Shown: positions 22,921 to 33,107 of the stretch, one piece after another | Numbering within the stretch: the stretch's first letter is position 1 | Layout of the letters: each line of letters begins with the position of its first letter | Assembly (NCBI GenBank): GCA_034401795.1 | Contig: CM067367.1 | Span: forward strand, 52,778,519-52,842,518 | Direction: 5' to 3' | DNA from: Chaetoderma sp. LZ-2023a | Taxonomy: Eukaryota > Mollusca > Caudofoveata > Chaetodermatida > Chaetodermatidae | DNA: 64,000 bases | The notes under the pieces: generated by a model | The model's input: the letters and a program-made list of their open reading frames with translations, nothing else | What the model was told of the DNA's origin: nothing | Database searches by the model: none | Made by a program: the position numbers and the translations under genes

Positions 22921-23136
22921 GCCAATAATCTAGTCAGAGGAAGTGCTAGTCTGCGCATGCGCGGTGGTGGGGCTGGCATCCGCCAGACTACGCTCTGACT
23001 CCCTGCCCAGTAGGGGCACCTAACTGTTTTAAATCTGAGTGTTTATTGAGTGAAAGCCAATATTTAGCAATATCTAAAGTATTAGGGAGGTAAGTATCAA
23101 CTCTCTCGTGAAAAAAGAAATCCTAGATTTCGTTTA
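22921..23136. repeat. DIRS 1 right inverted terminal repeat and terminus
   Basis: The complement of the left repeat runs from gccaataatctag to attagggaggtaagta (22921-23096). It is followed by an end-specific tail, tcaactctctcgtgaaaaaa to cgttta (23136). The flanking sequence resumes with atttcaatgttatg. Confidence 0.9.
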
Positions 23137-23332
23137 ATTTCAATGTTATGAAAAAGCAAAACTGTAGCGGATGAACAAATTTTAAATAGGTAGGTGAACT
23201 GACAGATGATCAGAGGTCGCTAGCGTATCATCTTTACTTACAGTGCAGCTCATAAATAAGTTTAAATGCTTCCAAAGCAAAAACACAAATATGTTAGTTA
23301 TAACCATGTGAACATGATACAAGAAACGTTAT

Positions 23333-23395
23333 GTTGAATATTTTGAACACAATTTGGGTTGACATCCAACCCAATTATGTTCAAAACATTCAACA
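23333..23395. repeat. Short palindromic repeat, P-like variant
   Basis: The arms gttgaatattttgaacaca and gttcaaaacattcaac enclose tttgggttgacatccaaccc. The usual ctaatttgactgg part is replaced. Confidence 0.6.
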
Positions 23396-24968
23396 GTATA
23401 TGTTATTTAAGTTGTACTATAAGCGTGCGGATGGCAGTGAAAGCCTCGACTGCTGCCTAAATTGTAAACAAACCGTGTACTGTCAATAATATGTCAATGT
23501 AGACTATACGCAAATAGATTAGTTTTAATTAGATTTATATTTACCAGACATTTTAGTTAACTTTAAACACATAGCTGGAGTAACTGCTATAGTGCAATCA
23601 TAAATTTATTCATAAGCCTACACAATGGTAAATTGCGATCGTACGTGCACTGAGCGGTGTAGGCCTACTTAACTATCATTTAAAAAGTTGTGTACATGCA
23701 TGCCTATCATATATATGCAAAATCTCTGCAGTCAATCCAGAAAGATAACATATATATGCATTTGTAGAATTGTATTCCAAGAAGTGTGTGGGTGGGTTTG
23801 ATTAAATATAGCCTAATTCATGTACACGAACTCCGATGTTACTGTCACCTCTAACAGGCCTATAATTTAGAATTGTGATGTCAGGCACCGTGACCATGAG
23901 GTCTGTCCTTTAAATTTTAATCAACAAAAATATCATCAACTTCGATATTATTGAACCTTTGTGCATCTCGAACAATGTAGTGTCCCTGTGTGAACAATGA
24001 ATTGTCAAAGAATAGGTGCATAGGTGCCTAATACGCGCAGCAGTAGAGAGCCTAGCTTTGCTCCCGAGATAATAATCTAGACTACTAGGAATTGGTGTCA
24101 TCCCGGTGTGATGTCACAACTCTAGCACGATAGCTAAAAACATTTGGTTGTCAAGGTGGTTGCTATATGCTTATCTCAGCTTTGGCTGGGCCGATTACAA
24201 AAATCTAAAAATCATTTTGTTCTTCTAGTAAAGGAGAATCTGTATTATGATTGTCAAGTTAATCAGAGCGATCGGGTATCTAGTCCTCATAACATCTTTA
24301 AACAGGTGATTTTTATGTAGCGCATAAATATGTAAGCTATTATAGTCCACAACTTTGCCAACAGGGGCGGGGTGTGATGATTATGTTTTTACTTCAGTGT
24401 ATCTGCACATTTTGGTCTTCATTCAATAACAGTTTTTATAAAATTAAAAAACTTGTAATCCGTTATGAAAATCATCTTCTTCGACACCATTTTAGTTTGA
24501 CGATCTGCACTGGTCACCATTTATTGATATCTGGCAGACGCTTACATCATCGTATCAGCGATCGTATGAAATTTAGTAATTTTTCAACTTTTACATACCA
24601 AATGACCATAGCTGATGCTGTGATATATATCTGAGGTAAGAATATATAATTTTATATCACCATTTATCGATACTGCGCGAGTTGACTGTTTATTTGAAAA
24701 ATCAATAGTAAAGACAGGCAAAGTGGTGAATGCCCATACAGATGATGCATACACAGTATATCTATGATGTCAGATTATAATGTACAATAGATGGATCTGA
24801 TATGTCACCCAAGCATGACATCATAATCAATTACATCGCATGTAGTCTGATGTCACAATCAAAATGCGTAATGAATAACATATCTAGATCCTTCATGAAC
24901 ATTGAATAGTGCGCAAATGTACAAATTGTATGTCTTTGATGGATTTACTATTTAGTAAGCATTTTTGT

Positions 24969-25037
24969 GAATATTTTTTTAACTGGTTGCTGATGCTCAA
25001 CAGCATTCAATCAAATTAGTATAATAATATTCAACAA
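24969..25037. repeat. Decayed palindromic repeat family P
   Basis: The right arm (tcaaattagtataataatat then tcaac) is clear and the left arm is eroded. A central gctgatgctcaacagc hairpin remains. Confidence 0.5.
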
Positions 25038-26329
25038 TTTACCTATATAAATAGTTTGAAAATGGGATTCTGCGAATTCAGGGTTCGAAGCAGGGATTCT
25101 CATACGGGTTCTTTTGATGGTATATACCCCCAAAATACAACTTGGGACCCCCAAAAGTAGTGCCATGGGACCCTAGAAAATCTTGTATGATTATAAAATA
25201 TTAATTAGTTTTATAGGTTTTTGCACAAAATCTAGCGTGGGTCCTATAATTCATAGCTGAGACCCTCAAATTTCAGCTTGGGACCCCCAGATTTCAGGAT
25301 GTGGGGTCCCTGGGATTGCCCCAATTTAGATGCCATGAGAAACATGGGTTCAAAGTATATAAAACAATTTCAACATGCACAAAGTGTGGTTGGAACATAG
25401 CCTTAGATGTGTGGGACATAGCTAGAAGTGGATGCCTCTATTGTCATGATTGTAGATCCGTTCACTTCCATCTTTCAAATTGTAAATGTTGACATTGTTC
25501 AGTATGATAATCTGCTAATATTGGTAAAGTAGTGCAAATATTCCACCCCACCCCCATTCATATCTCGCGAGATTTCATTTGATACGAGATCGAGAAAAGT
25601 ATCTCGTAGGTATTGAGTACATGTAGTGATTTCCACCAGAGGGTGGTAGAAAGAATTGAAACTTAAAAGGACACAAGTGCTACCCTCTTCATACCAGACA
25701 ATATTAATTCACATAAAACGAGATGATATAAAGCCTATAGTAGTCTGTATAACACGTAGTTAACAGAAAAATAGTCCCTCTGAATTCGTCGTAAAATTCA
25801 AATCTGTCGCAAACAAAATGAGGTCAGGAATTTGCTGACGTTGCGTAGATACTGATATCACACGAACCACCAGATGGATCAAGTGGATACACAGGTTAAG
25901 ATGATGCCAAAATCAACACGATCCACATTGTTCCTTTTACAGTCCGCTACGTAGATAGACTTGGTCCCGATCTGTCTGGTCGCCGAAGTGGAGTCTGTGT
26001 AACATTCTAGTCATTGTGATGATGCAATAAGATGGCCGGTCATTACATTAGAGGTGTATTCTCGAAGAAGCCACGCCTCTATTCTTAGATTAACCCCACC
26101 CTCTGATTAGTTTGAAAACAACAGCCCAGATCTGTACATTATATGTTGTGTGAATTTGTATTAATTTGTGTAAAAGATAAGTATGGATACATTGCGTGAT
26201 AACTACATGGCAAAAAGTATGTTCAGTACCACATTAGTATAAACTCTTATAATGTACAGCATGGCCATACATGTTTATTACGGCCACATATAAATATATG
26301 GGGTAGTATATATCATTTGATTGGTCTGT

Positions 26330-27290
26330 CCGTCTGTTTGGGCTTTCATTTCCGGATGATAACTCGAGTTCTATTTAAGGGGTTCTGACCAATCTAGCGT
26401 GGGAGCTTGTCCTTGGTGGTCTGAAGAACCTTATCGATTTTGGTGTCAACGGTCAAGGTCACTGTGACCTAATTAATTATGTAATATTGTGTTTCTGGAT
26501 GATAACTCAAGTTCTATTGAAGGGATCGTTACAAATCTGGTGTGGGAGCTTGTCCTTGGTGGTCCGAAGAACCCTATCGATTTTTGCGCCCAACGGTCAA
26601 GGTCATGGTGACCTAATTAATTGCATAATATTGCGTTTCCGGATGATAACTTGAGTTCTATTGACGGGATCGTTACCAATCTGGCATGGGAGCTTGTCAT
26701 TGGTGGTCCGAAGAACCCTATTGATTTCGGCGTCAAACGGCCAAATGTCAGGGTCACTGTGACCTAATTAATTATGGACTATTGCGTTTCCGGATGATAA
26801 CTCGAGTTCAATGTCACAGTGACCTAATTAATTACGTAGTATTGCGTTTCCCTATGATAATTCGAGTTCTATGTAAGAGATCGTTACCAATCTGGCGTGG
26901 GAGCATGTCCTTGGTGGTCCGAAGAACCCTATTGATTTTGGTGTCAAAGGTTAGGTCACTGTGACCTAATTAATTATGTAATATTGCGTTTCTGGATGAT
27001 AACTCGAGTTCTATTGAAGGGATCAGTACCAGTCAGGTGTGGGAGCTTGTCCTTGTGTGTCTTAAGAAGCCCAATGGATTTTTGCGCCAAACGGTCAAAG
27101 GTTAAGGTCACAGTGACCTAATTAATAATGTAATATTGGGTTTCCGGATGATAACTAGTTGAATTGAAGGGATCATTACTAGTCGTGGGTGCGAGGTTGT
27201 TGTTGGTGTTTCGAAGAACCCTGTCGATTTTGGTGTCACAGTTCAAGGTCACGATGACCAATCTTGAGTGGGAGGTTGTGCTTGCCGGAA
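26330..27290. repeat. ~145-bp tandem array with oestrogen-response-like palindromes
   Basis: About seven degenerate units are present, each with ttccggatgataactcgagt, gggagcttgtccttggtggt, gaagaaccctat, and a GGTCAnnnTGACC palindrome followed by aattaatta. The palindromes lie at 26457, 26601, 26752, 26954, 27106 and 27247 (all matching the 13-bp consensus) and at 26812 (one mismatch, short unit). Spacing is 141-152 bp apart from the short unit. The array is intronic, about 500 bp upstream of the CXC-like exon. A dispersed mollusc repeat that happens to contain the motif is equally possible. Confidence 0.85.
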
Positions 27291-27808
27291 TGGGGGAGCA
27301 TACTTTAGCAATCTCTGATTGTTGTTCTTGTTCTATTTTGCTACTTTTACATGTGTTAGGACCAAGTAACTAAGTAGTTGCATCACCATCCCACACACAC
27401 TCCCATACACACAACTAACAAACAGACAAAGAACAGGCAAAGAAAAGGTTTTCAGATCCAGTTTTATTCAAGGCATATCAATTCATGCAAAAAACTTCAC
27501 TGTGGTACATGTACACAATGTTGATATCCACATTTGAAAATAAATAATATATAATTAAAATACTGCAAATTTAGTCAAAGTAATGAATGTCTTATTGAAT
27601 GTGGGCATGCTCGCGTCACCCCTACCGGTAACATACGTGTATGTATTGTACTCATTGAACAAGAAATCCTGCAATGTTTCAGGAATTTTGTATCAATGAG
27701 TAAAATATGTTGCAGGTGATGTGAGCCAGTGCGCACCAATATCAATGGCCCAATTCACTGTGTTAATTTTGTATTGGTGGCAAACGTTTTTAATTTTCTT
27801 CTACACAG
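27291..27808. other. Intron between the tandem array and CXC-like exon
   Basis: I see nothing specific beyond a CA-rich patch near 27390-27420 and the pyrimidine-rich tract plus ctacacag acceptor that precedes 27809. Confidence 0.4.
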
Positions 27809-27925
27809 GACCTTAAAACACCATGTTGCCCATGCTTAAATCGTGGAAAGTGTAAAGGTTGTATTTGCAAAAATGATTCCTACGGTTGCAGAGATTCATG
27901 TCGTAACCCATTGTGTCAATACAAG
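27809..27925 (+). CDS. CXC-like cysteine-rich exon, candidate alternative exon
   Basis: This 117-nt exon (39 codons, phase 0 at both ends) lies between a pyrimidine-rich ctacacag acceptor and a GTAATG donor. It encodes DLKTPCCPCLNRGKCKGCIC followed by KNDSYGCRDSCRNPLCQYK, with spacing C-x2-C-x5-C-x2-C-x-C-x6-C-x3-C-x4-C. This resembles a single Tesmin/TSO1-type CXC motif, a zinc-cluster fold that binds DNA in LIN54 and related proteins. The acidic exon at 14048 also ends in phase 0, so splicing to this exon is possible. It could instead belong to an unrecognised independent gene. Vertebrate ZFAT has no such motif that I recall. Confidence 0.6.
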
Positions 27926-28060
27926 GTAATGTATACACCGCATCACTACCTACTTCAGTATCAGTGGTGCTTGGTTTTAACAAATTAACATGAAGATACT
28001 TAACCCTTTTAACTCTGTGTTCCCAAAATCTCAATTTCACATTAACTTTGCAAGAAGATT

Positions 28061-28150
28061 GTTGAATATTTTGAAACTCATTTGACGGGAACATATTGCT
28101 GCAGATAGGCAGCAACAGCTCCCAGTCACGTTAGTTTCAAAATATTCAAT
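28061..28150. repeat. Palindromic repeat family P
   Basis: The arms gttgaatattttgaaactca and gtttcaaaatattcaat enclose a core of gctgcagataggcagcaac. It is preceded by cccaaaatctcaatttcac, as in the composite repeat. Confidence 0.75.
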
Positions 28151-28399
28151 AAAGTAATATTCAATTGTAGTGTATATTTGGTGTTTGGCTTTCGGGCTCG
28201 AAAGGTTACAGTTAGCAAATATATTTTTAAACATTTTCATGACACTTATTTGTGGTACATTGAGACTATATAACACTACGTAGTGACTGAACATTTAAAA
28301 AAAATTATTGAAAATTATCAAATGTGTGGGAAGACTAGAAAAAAATTATTGAAAATGAAAGTGTTTGAATTTGCATTTTGCTTGATGAGTCCAATCTGT

Positions 28400-28715
28400 C
28401 ACTTATGTATATGATGTCGTAATCGGTTACATGATGAATAATGTATCTAAGTCTGTCATGAACTTTTAAAAGTCTCAGTTGTATGAATTGTATGTCTTTA
28501 GTATTTAATAAACATCTGTTGAATATTTTGAAACTAATTTGACTGTGAGGTATGGCAGCAACAGCCCCAGTCAAATTAGTTTCAAAATATTCAACAGCTT
28601 ACTTGCATAGTTTTATGGAAATTGAGTTTCGAGGAGTTCATGGTTCGATCGATCTCAACATGAGCATTGCAGTGCTTAGCTAGAGATGGCAGGTCGTAGC
28701 TAAAAATGCATTCAT
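28400..28715. repeat. Composite repeat R with P palindrome at 28518-28597
   Basis: From left to right are the tgatgtcgtaatcg/gtcatgaac arm, gaattgtatgtctttagta, the P palindrome, a ttgcatagttttatggaaat link, a cgatcgatctcaac word and the gcttagctagagatggcagg arm. This is the reverse orientation of the copy at 41458-41810. Confidence 0.7.
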
Positions 28716-28722
28716 AATTAAG

Positions 28723-29085
28723 ACTATGAGTGGCCAATATTAAGAAACTCACGCCAAAACCAGAACCAGCAGAACCACTATGAGTGGCCAATATTAAGAA
28801 ACTCACGCCAAAACCAGAACCAGCAGAACCACTAACATTATCTGCTGACTCTGGGAAGGTCAACTTCGGAATTCCTATACAGAAATTTGATTTGTCAGTG
28901 TTTTGGTGACCATCTTGAATTTTTCAAAAATGTCCAGGTACTCACGCCAAAACCAGAACCAGCAGAACCATGAACACTACCTGCTGACTCTGGGCAGGTC
29001 AGCTTCAGAATTCCTATACAGAAATTTGATTTGTCAGTATTTTGGTGACCATCTTGAATTTTTCAAAAATGTCCGGGAAACCACA
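28723..29085. repeat. Local direct repeats
   Basis: A 54-bp unit beginning actatgagtggccaat and ending agaaccagcagaacc occurs twice in tandem (28723-28776 and 28777-28830). A longer phrase, from ctcacgccaaaaccagaacc through tgctgactctgg to tttcaaaaatgtcc, then recurs at about 28943-29077. Confidence 0.8.
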
Positions 29086-29376
29086 AGATACCTTCTCATT
29101 AACTGCTGCCAGTCATACATGTACAAGGCATACTGGTACTGTAAGGCCAATAGTTGAAGTGATAAAGTAACATTTTCGCTCGCCTATTCAGAGAACAGAA
29201 TAGTTAATTATGCAATACCCAGGCCATCATCTGGTGAGGTACATGTATCATATAACCACCAACTTGTGTTAAACTTTTAATTTACCTAGTTATAACAAGA
29301 CGAAATGTACATTATAGCATTATTGCTGCATTTATGTTGATATTACTATCATGACAATGATTCATACCTTTCTGTT

Positions 29377-30600
29377 ATTAGCTCACCTCATTTTTGCCGA
29401 AATTGGTTTGAAGGACCTTATGGGTGTAGGTTTCAGAACTTGTATACTGAATTTTGATTGGTACTAAATTTTAATTGGTCAGTTTTTCAGTTTGTCATCT
29501 TGGATTTTCCAGGAATGTTTTTGGAAATTAGTTTTGAAAAGTACTCATTAACCGCTTGTATGATTTAAAAACAAACTTGACTGGAATGATCCTATGGTCA
29601 TGAGCTTCCAAACTTCTATATAGCATTTTGATTGGTCAGTTTTTCCAGTGGACATTTTAGAGTTTTTGAAATTTTTGTGACTTTGAAACACTGCTCTTCA
29701 TTAATCGCCTACAGTAGCCTACAGAACTTGTATACAGAATTATGATTGACCAATCTTTCCAGTAGCCATCAGGGGATTTTCAGAATATTTTTGGCAAAAC
29801 ATTTAAAAGCCTATTTTCCATTAATTAGGGCCCCGCATCGGAAGGTGTGGAAGCCCTATAGTAATCACTGCATCTGTCTGTCCAGCCGTCCATCCGTCTG
29901 TCTGTCTGTCCGTCCACAAAATATCGTAAACAGCATATCATACAGAACCGCTTAAGATATTTGAATGATACTTGGTATATGCCTCACTTTAGATACGCAG
30001 ATGTGCCTTTTGAAGGATTCACCTTTATCGGTCCAATATTTTGGGTGAAATGGGCTTTTTAGTGTAAAAACCTTTTGTCAATTTTCTCGTAAACAGCTTA
30101 TATCATACAGAACTGCTTAAGATACTTTGTTGAAACTTGGTATATGCCTCGATTAAGATACACAGATGGGCCTTTTGAAGGATTCACCTTCATAGTCAAA
30201 TACTTTGGCTAAATGTCTCTTTGGGCACCAGCAATACTTGTGATTTTCTTTGAACTCTCTCTCTGGGCACCAGTGATACTTGTGATTTTTTTTTAACTTT
30301 AACATACTTTCACTTGATTTCTAGTTATTTTTTTTAAATAATATGACGGCTTTGAATAAAATTGCTACCTGCTACATAGAGAAAGGTATTTCCAGTGATT
30401 GCGGGGCCTTCTGAGTCAAACAATGTTTTCTAGTCCTGTAGCTGATTTCAACCAAACTAGGCTAGAATGACCCGTGTTAGTATACCTTAGAACTTGTATA
30501 GAAAACTGATTGGCCAGTTTCTCTGGTGGCCACTTGGATTCTTAAAAGAAAAATGGGAAATCAGTTAAATGACTACACATGTTCATTAACCCTGTGTTTT
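29377..30600. repeat. Pearl-like repeat, interrupted by modular element M2
   Basis: The start ttagctcacctcatttttgc and the phrases gattggtcagtttttcag and aggaccttatgggtgtagg match the units at 36420-38104. The series is broken by 29829-30408 and resumes with ctgatttcaaccaaactagg. I infer that M2 inserted into an older pearl-like element. Confidence 0.55.
29829..30408. repeat. Modular element M2, short version of M1
   Basis: The ends ggccccgcatcggaaggtg and gattgcggggcc form a better-preserved terminal inverted pair than in M1. The inner units begin cgtaaacagcatatcataca (near 29926) and cgtaaacagcttatatcata (near 30089). Length differs from M1 mainly through unit number. Confidence 0.65.
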
Positions 30601-30867
30601 AACTCAGTGAGTACCCTGATGCAAATGCATATGAAAATGACTGAGGACATGTGAACCTCAACAGTCGGATGCCCTCGTGAGCATATAGACCTAATTAAAT
30701 GCATTTATGGCATTCGCGCATGTGTACATGTATTTCCAACTTAATAAGTTGGTCATTTCAGTGCATGTTTTTCTCAAAACTAAATTGCTAGGACAAAGAT
30801 AATTATCAGGATTCAGCACATGATTTTTTTCTGTGTCAACTCAATGAAGAAATCCCGTTTTAGAAAT

Positions 30868-31310
30868 GCCCCGCCCATCTCTAGCTAAGCTCCACTCATG
30901 TGTTGACCATGTTGGGATTGATCGCTCCCTGTACTCTCTGAATCTCAATTTCATGCAAACTATACAGGTCAGCTGTTGAATATTTTGAAACTAATTTTAC
31001 TGGGTGATGTTGCTGCCACAGGCAACATCATCTCCCAGTCAAGTTAGTTTCAAAATATTCAGCAGTATGTTTATTAAATAGTAAAGACATGCAATTCGTA
31101 CAACAACAGTTAATCCATCATCAATTAATCATTCATGACGAACTTAGCTACATGTACATGTATGTCCTTCATCACGTAATTGATTATAGCATCAGCCTAC
31201 ACATCACGTAGTTGATTATAGCATCAGCCTACACATCACGTAGTTGATTATAGCATCAGCCTACACGTCACGTAGTTGATTATAATGCCATATGATTGAC
31301 TGAGAAACTG
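30868..31310. repeat. Composite repeat R with P palindrome and expanded arm
   Basis: The copy contains ccccgcccatctctagctaa, gttgggattgatcgctccct, ctcaatttcatg, a P palindrome at 30975-31065, and gtaaagacatgcaattcgta. The right arm carries cacgtagttgattatagcat three to four times in tandem (about 31177-31284, period about 32). Confidence 0.75.
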
Positions 31311-31507
31311 GATTCATGGATTGCTTTATTATATTAGGTCAACAAGCCATTGCATCATTTCTCCATGCAATGAATAAATTTCAATAAATAACATTAAATT
31401 CTATCAAATACCATGTTTGCATTGAAACTACAATGTACGCATCTGGTTTGATAGTTTTAGACTAATTTATCTGTTCATGATTTATTTATTGGCTTGGAAC
31501 ATTTCAG

Positions 31508-31711
31508 CTAATGGCATCCGCAGCAGATGTATCCGAGATAGAATCTTTATCCGCAGAATTATCATATACACCACCATCATCCAGAACAGCGTCAGAAAAT
31601 ACATCACATCATCATCCACACGCTCCCAACCCATCCAGAAATGACAGGCAACTGCAGGAAAGGTTTCAGCTTGACCAAGTGGATGAGAGGGAAATTGTGT
31701 GGATTGATTAA
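31508..31711 (+). CDS. Candidate alternative last exon after CXC-like exon
   Basis: The exon starts after an acatttcag acceptor, enters in phase 0 and ends at an in-frame TAA. It encodes LMASAADVSEIESLSAELSY, then a Ser/Pro/His-rich stretch (SHHHPHAPNPSRN) and the tail DQVDEREIVWID. This fits a terminal exon following 27925, also phase 0. The tail is low-complexity and acidic with no domain I recognise. Spliced after the acidic exon, it would yield a short protein lacking all classical fingers. The start and stop are clear in sequence, but the link to the ZFAT-like gene is inferred. Confidence 0.55.
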   Translation, partial: LMASAADVSEIESLSAELSYTPPSSRTASENTSHHHPHAPNPSRNDRQLQERFQLDQVDEREIVWID

Positions 31712-32214
31712 TGTGAGTCTAGCTTATGATATCATCTGATGGCCTATACATGTAGGTCCATAAGACATGTAAGACAACAATTCTCCATGCACACACGCAC
31801 ACGCACACACACACAGAGTATCTTGTACCGGAGATAAGATTGAGAAGACACACACGAAAACAATGATATTATCGTTGACAGGACGCAATTGAAATGCTGA
31901 AGTCTTATTGATATGTCAATCATCCATTGGTGAATTAAATTTACATTTCAATAACTTAATCTCGGCCTAATGCTACATATACAATATTGATCAAAAACCT
32001 ATAAAATATTATCTTGGCTTTTGTAATTTTGTCCACACATCAGTATGGTTCCTTGCCATCTTACATTACCCATTGGCTGCCAGCATGCCAAGTTTCATGA
32101 ATTACTTGAGTTACCATGTGAAACTGGACAGCAAGCCTAGCACACAGCACTAAGTGGCTGAAAAAACTATACATCTTTCTATTTATATTTGGCCTAATAA
32201 CTATGTGAAAATTG
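31712..32214. other. Intron or 3' flank with CA repeat
   Basis: A CA-rich microsatellite is at about 31789-31814. No AATAAA signal clearly follows the stop codon at short distance, and no exon is seen. Confidence 0.4.
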
Positions 32215-32221
32215 ATGAATC

Positions 32222-32610
32222 CACTTAGCTATGCCCTACCCATCTCTAGCTAAGCTCTGCCCATGCTTTGCACGTGTTGGGATCGATTTATATACCTTGA
32301 ATCCTGAATTCCCAGAATCCCACTTTCATGGTAATTACAGATAACCTGCTGAAGAATTTTAAACTAAATTGACTGGGAGCTGTTGCTGCAACAATGCCAA
32401 GTCAAATTAGTCTCAAAATATTCAACAGAATATTTATTAGATAGTAAATTAAAAAAGACATTACAATTCCTACAAATGATGATCTATTTCATTTTCATGC
32501 TGAAGTATTTCTGTCATTCTATCAATTACGATTGTGATATGATGATAGCCTGCATGGTTTGTAATTGATTATGACATCATACACTTAACTGACTTATCAG
32601 ATTCAGCTAT
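32222..32610. repeat. Composite repeat R with decayed P palindrome
   Basis: The copy contains catctctagctaagctctgc, gttgggatcgatttatatac, and a P palindrome at 32348-32428 with a short loop. The tail is gtaattgattatgacatcat. Confidence 0.65.
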
Positions 32611-33107
32611 TATACATTGATGGTAATGATGCTGTATATTTTTTGTTTGCAGTATTGTATAGATGGACTGTTATGTGCTACTTAAGCAGGATACAGAGAC
32701 CCTCTAGCCGAGTGAATAGCTAGCCAGATACTAACTGGGCCTGAACCAGCATTCTGCCTTCAGGGCCAGGGTACATCTTTTTGGAAGATCAGCGGATGAA
32801 TGTGTATAGTCCTTGCATCAGATAATGCATTGAATTTCATCCAAAGAACTGAGATTTATAATGATGATCAAAGTTTGGTGTCTTCCATGGTGCATAATTA
32901 TGAAGAAAGTTGGCAATTTAAATCATTATGCCACACTATTTTTGACAGCTATCAGTCATGTAGTGAACTTAATAACTTGCACGATTATTCAGTTTTCACA
33001 GTTGCAATCATTTTGAAAAAATAATCACAATTTTCGATTATATTATACATGTCATTGTGCGTTAGGATGGGGGAACTTTAACAAATTTTATTCAACACAA
33101 ATAACTA
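32611..33107. other. Intron, no feature recognised
   Basis: The stretch is AT-rich and has only a short ORF of no recognised type (32800-33024). Confidence 0.35.

Larger units (their letters stand above)
16087..23136 (+). mobile_element. DIRS-type retrotransposon 1, apparently full length
   Basis: This 7.05-kb element has all the structural marks of the DIRS group: three overlapping long ORFs (gag-like; reverse transcriptase, RNase H and methyltransferase-like; tyrosine recombinase), inverted terminal repeats, and an internal complementary region that joins the complements of both outer ends. It lies in the large ZFAT-like intron after the acidic exon, in sense orientation. No target-site duplication is seen, as expected for tyrosine-recombinase integration through a circular intermediate. 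Its main RT and recombinase ORFs are open. A related, decayed copy is at 43159-51598. Confidence 0.93.
23137..26329. other. Intron with scattered repeats, no exon recognised
   Basis: The AT-rich stretch contains two palindromic P-type repeats (23333 and 24969). Gggaccccca words recur several times between 25125 and 25310. A small cysteine-rich ORF at 25301-25492 has no recognised motif and overlaps this repetitive phrase, so I do not call it a gene. About 24750-25080 resembles a diverged composite repeat. Confidence 0.4.

Noticed and set aside
25301-25492. Small cysteine-rich ORF as a coding exon
   Set aside because: It overlaps repeated gggaccccca text, its cysteines fit no motif and there are no convincing splice sites.
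26330-27290. CRISPR-like array
   Set aside because: Units of about 145 bp are degenerate along their whole length with no repeat-spacer pattern, and the DNA is eukaryotic.
27809-27925. MSL2-type CXC domain
   Set aside because: The cysteine spacing fits a Tesmin/TSO1-like single motif better than MSL2, and no RING exon was found.
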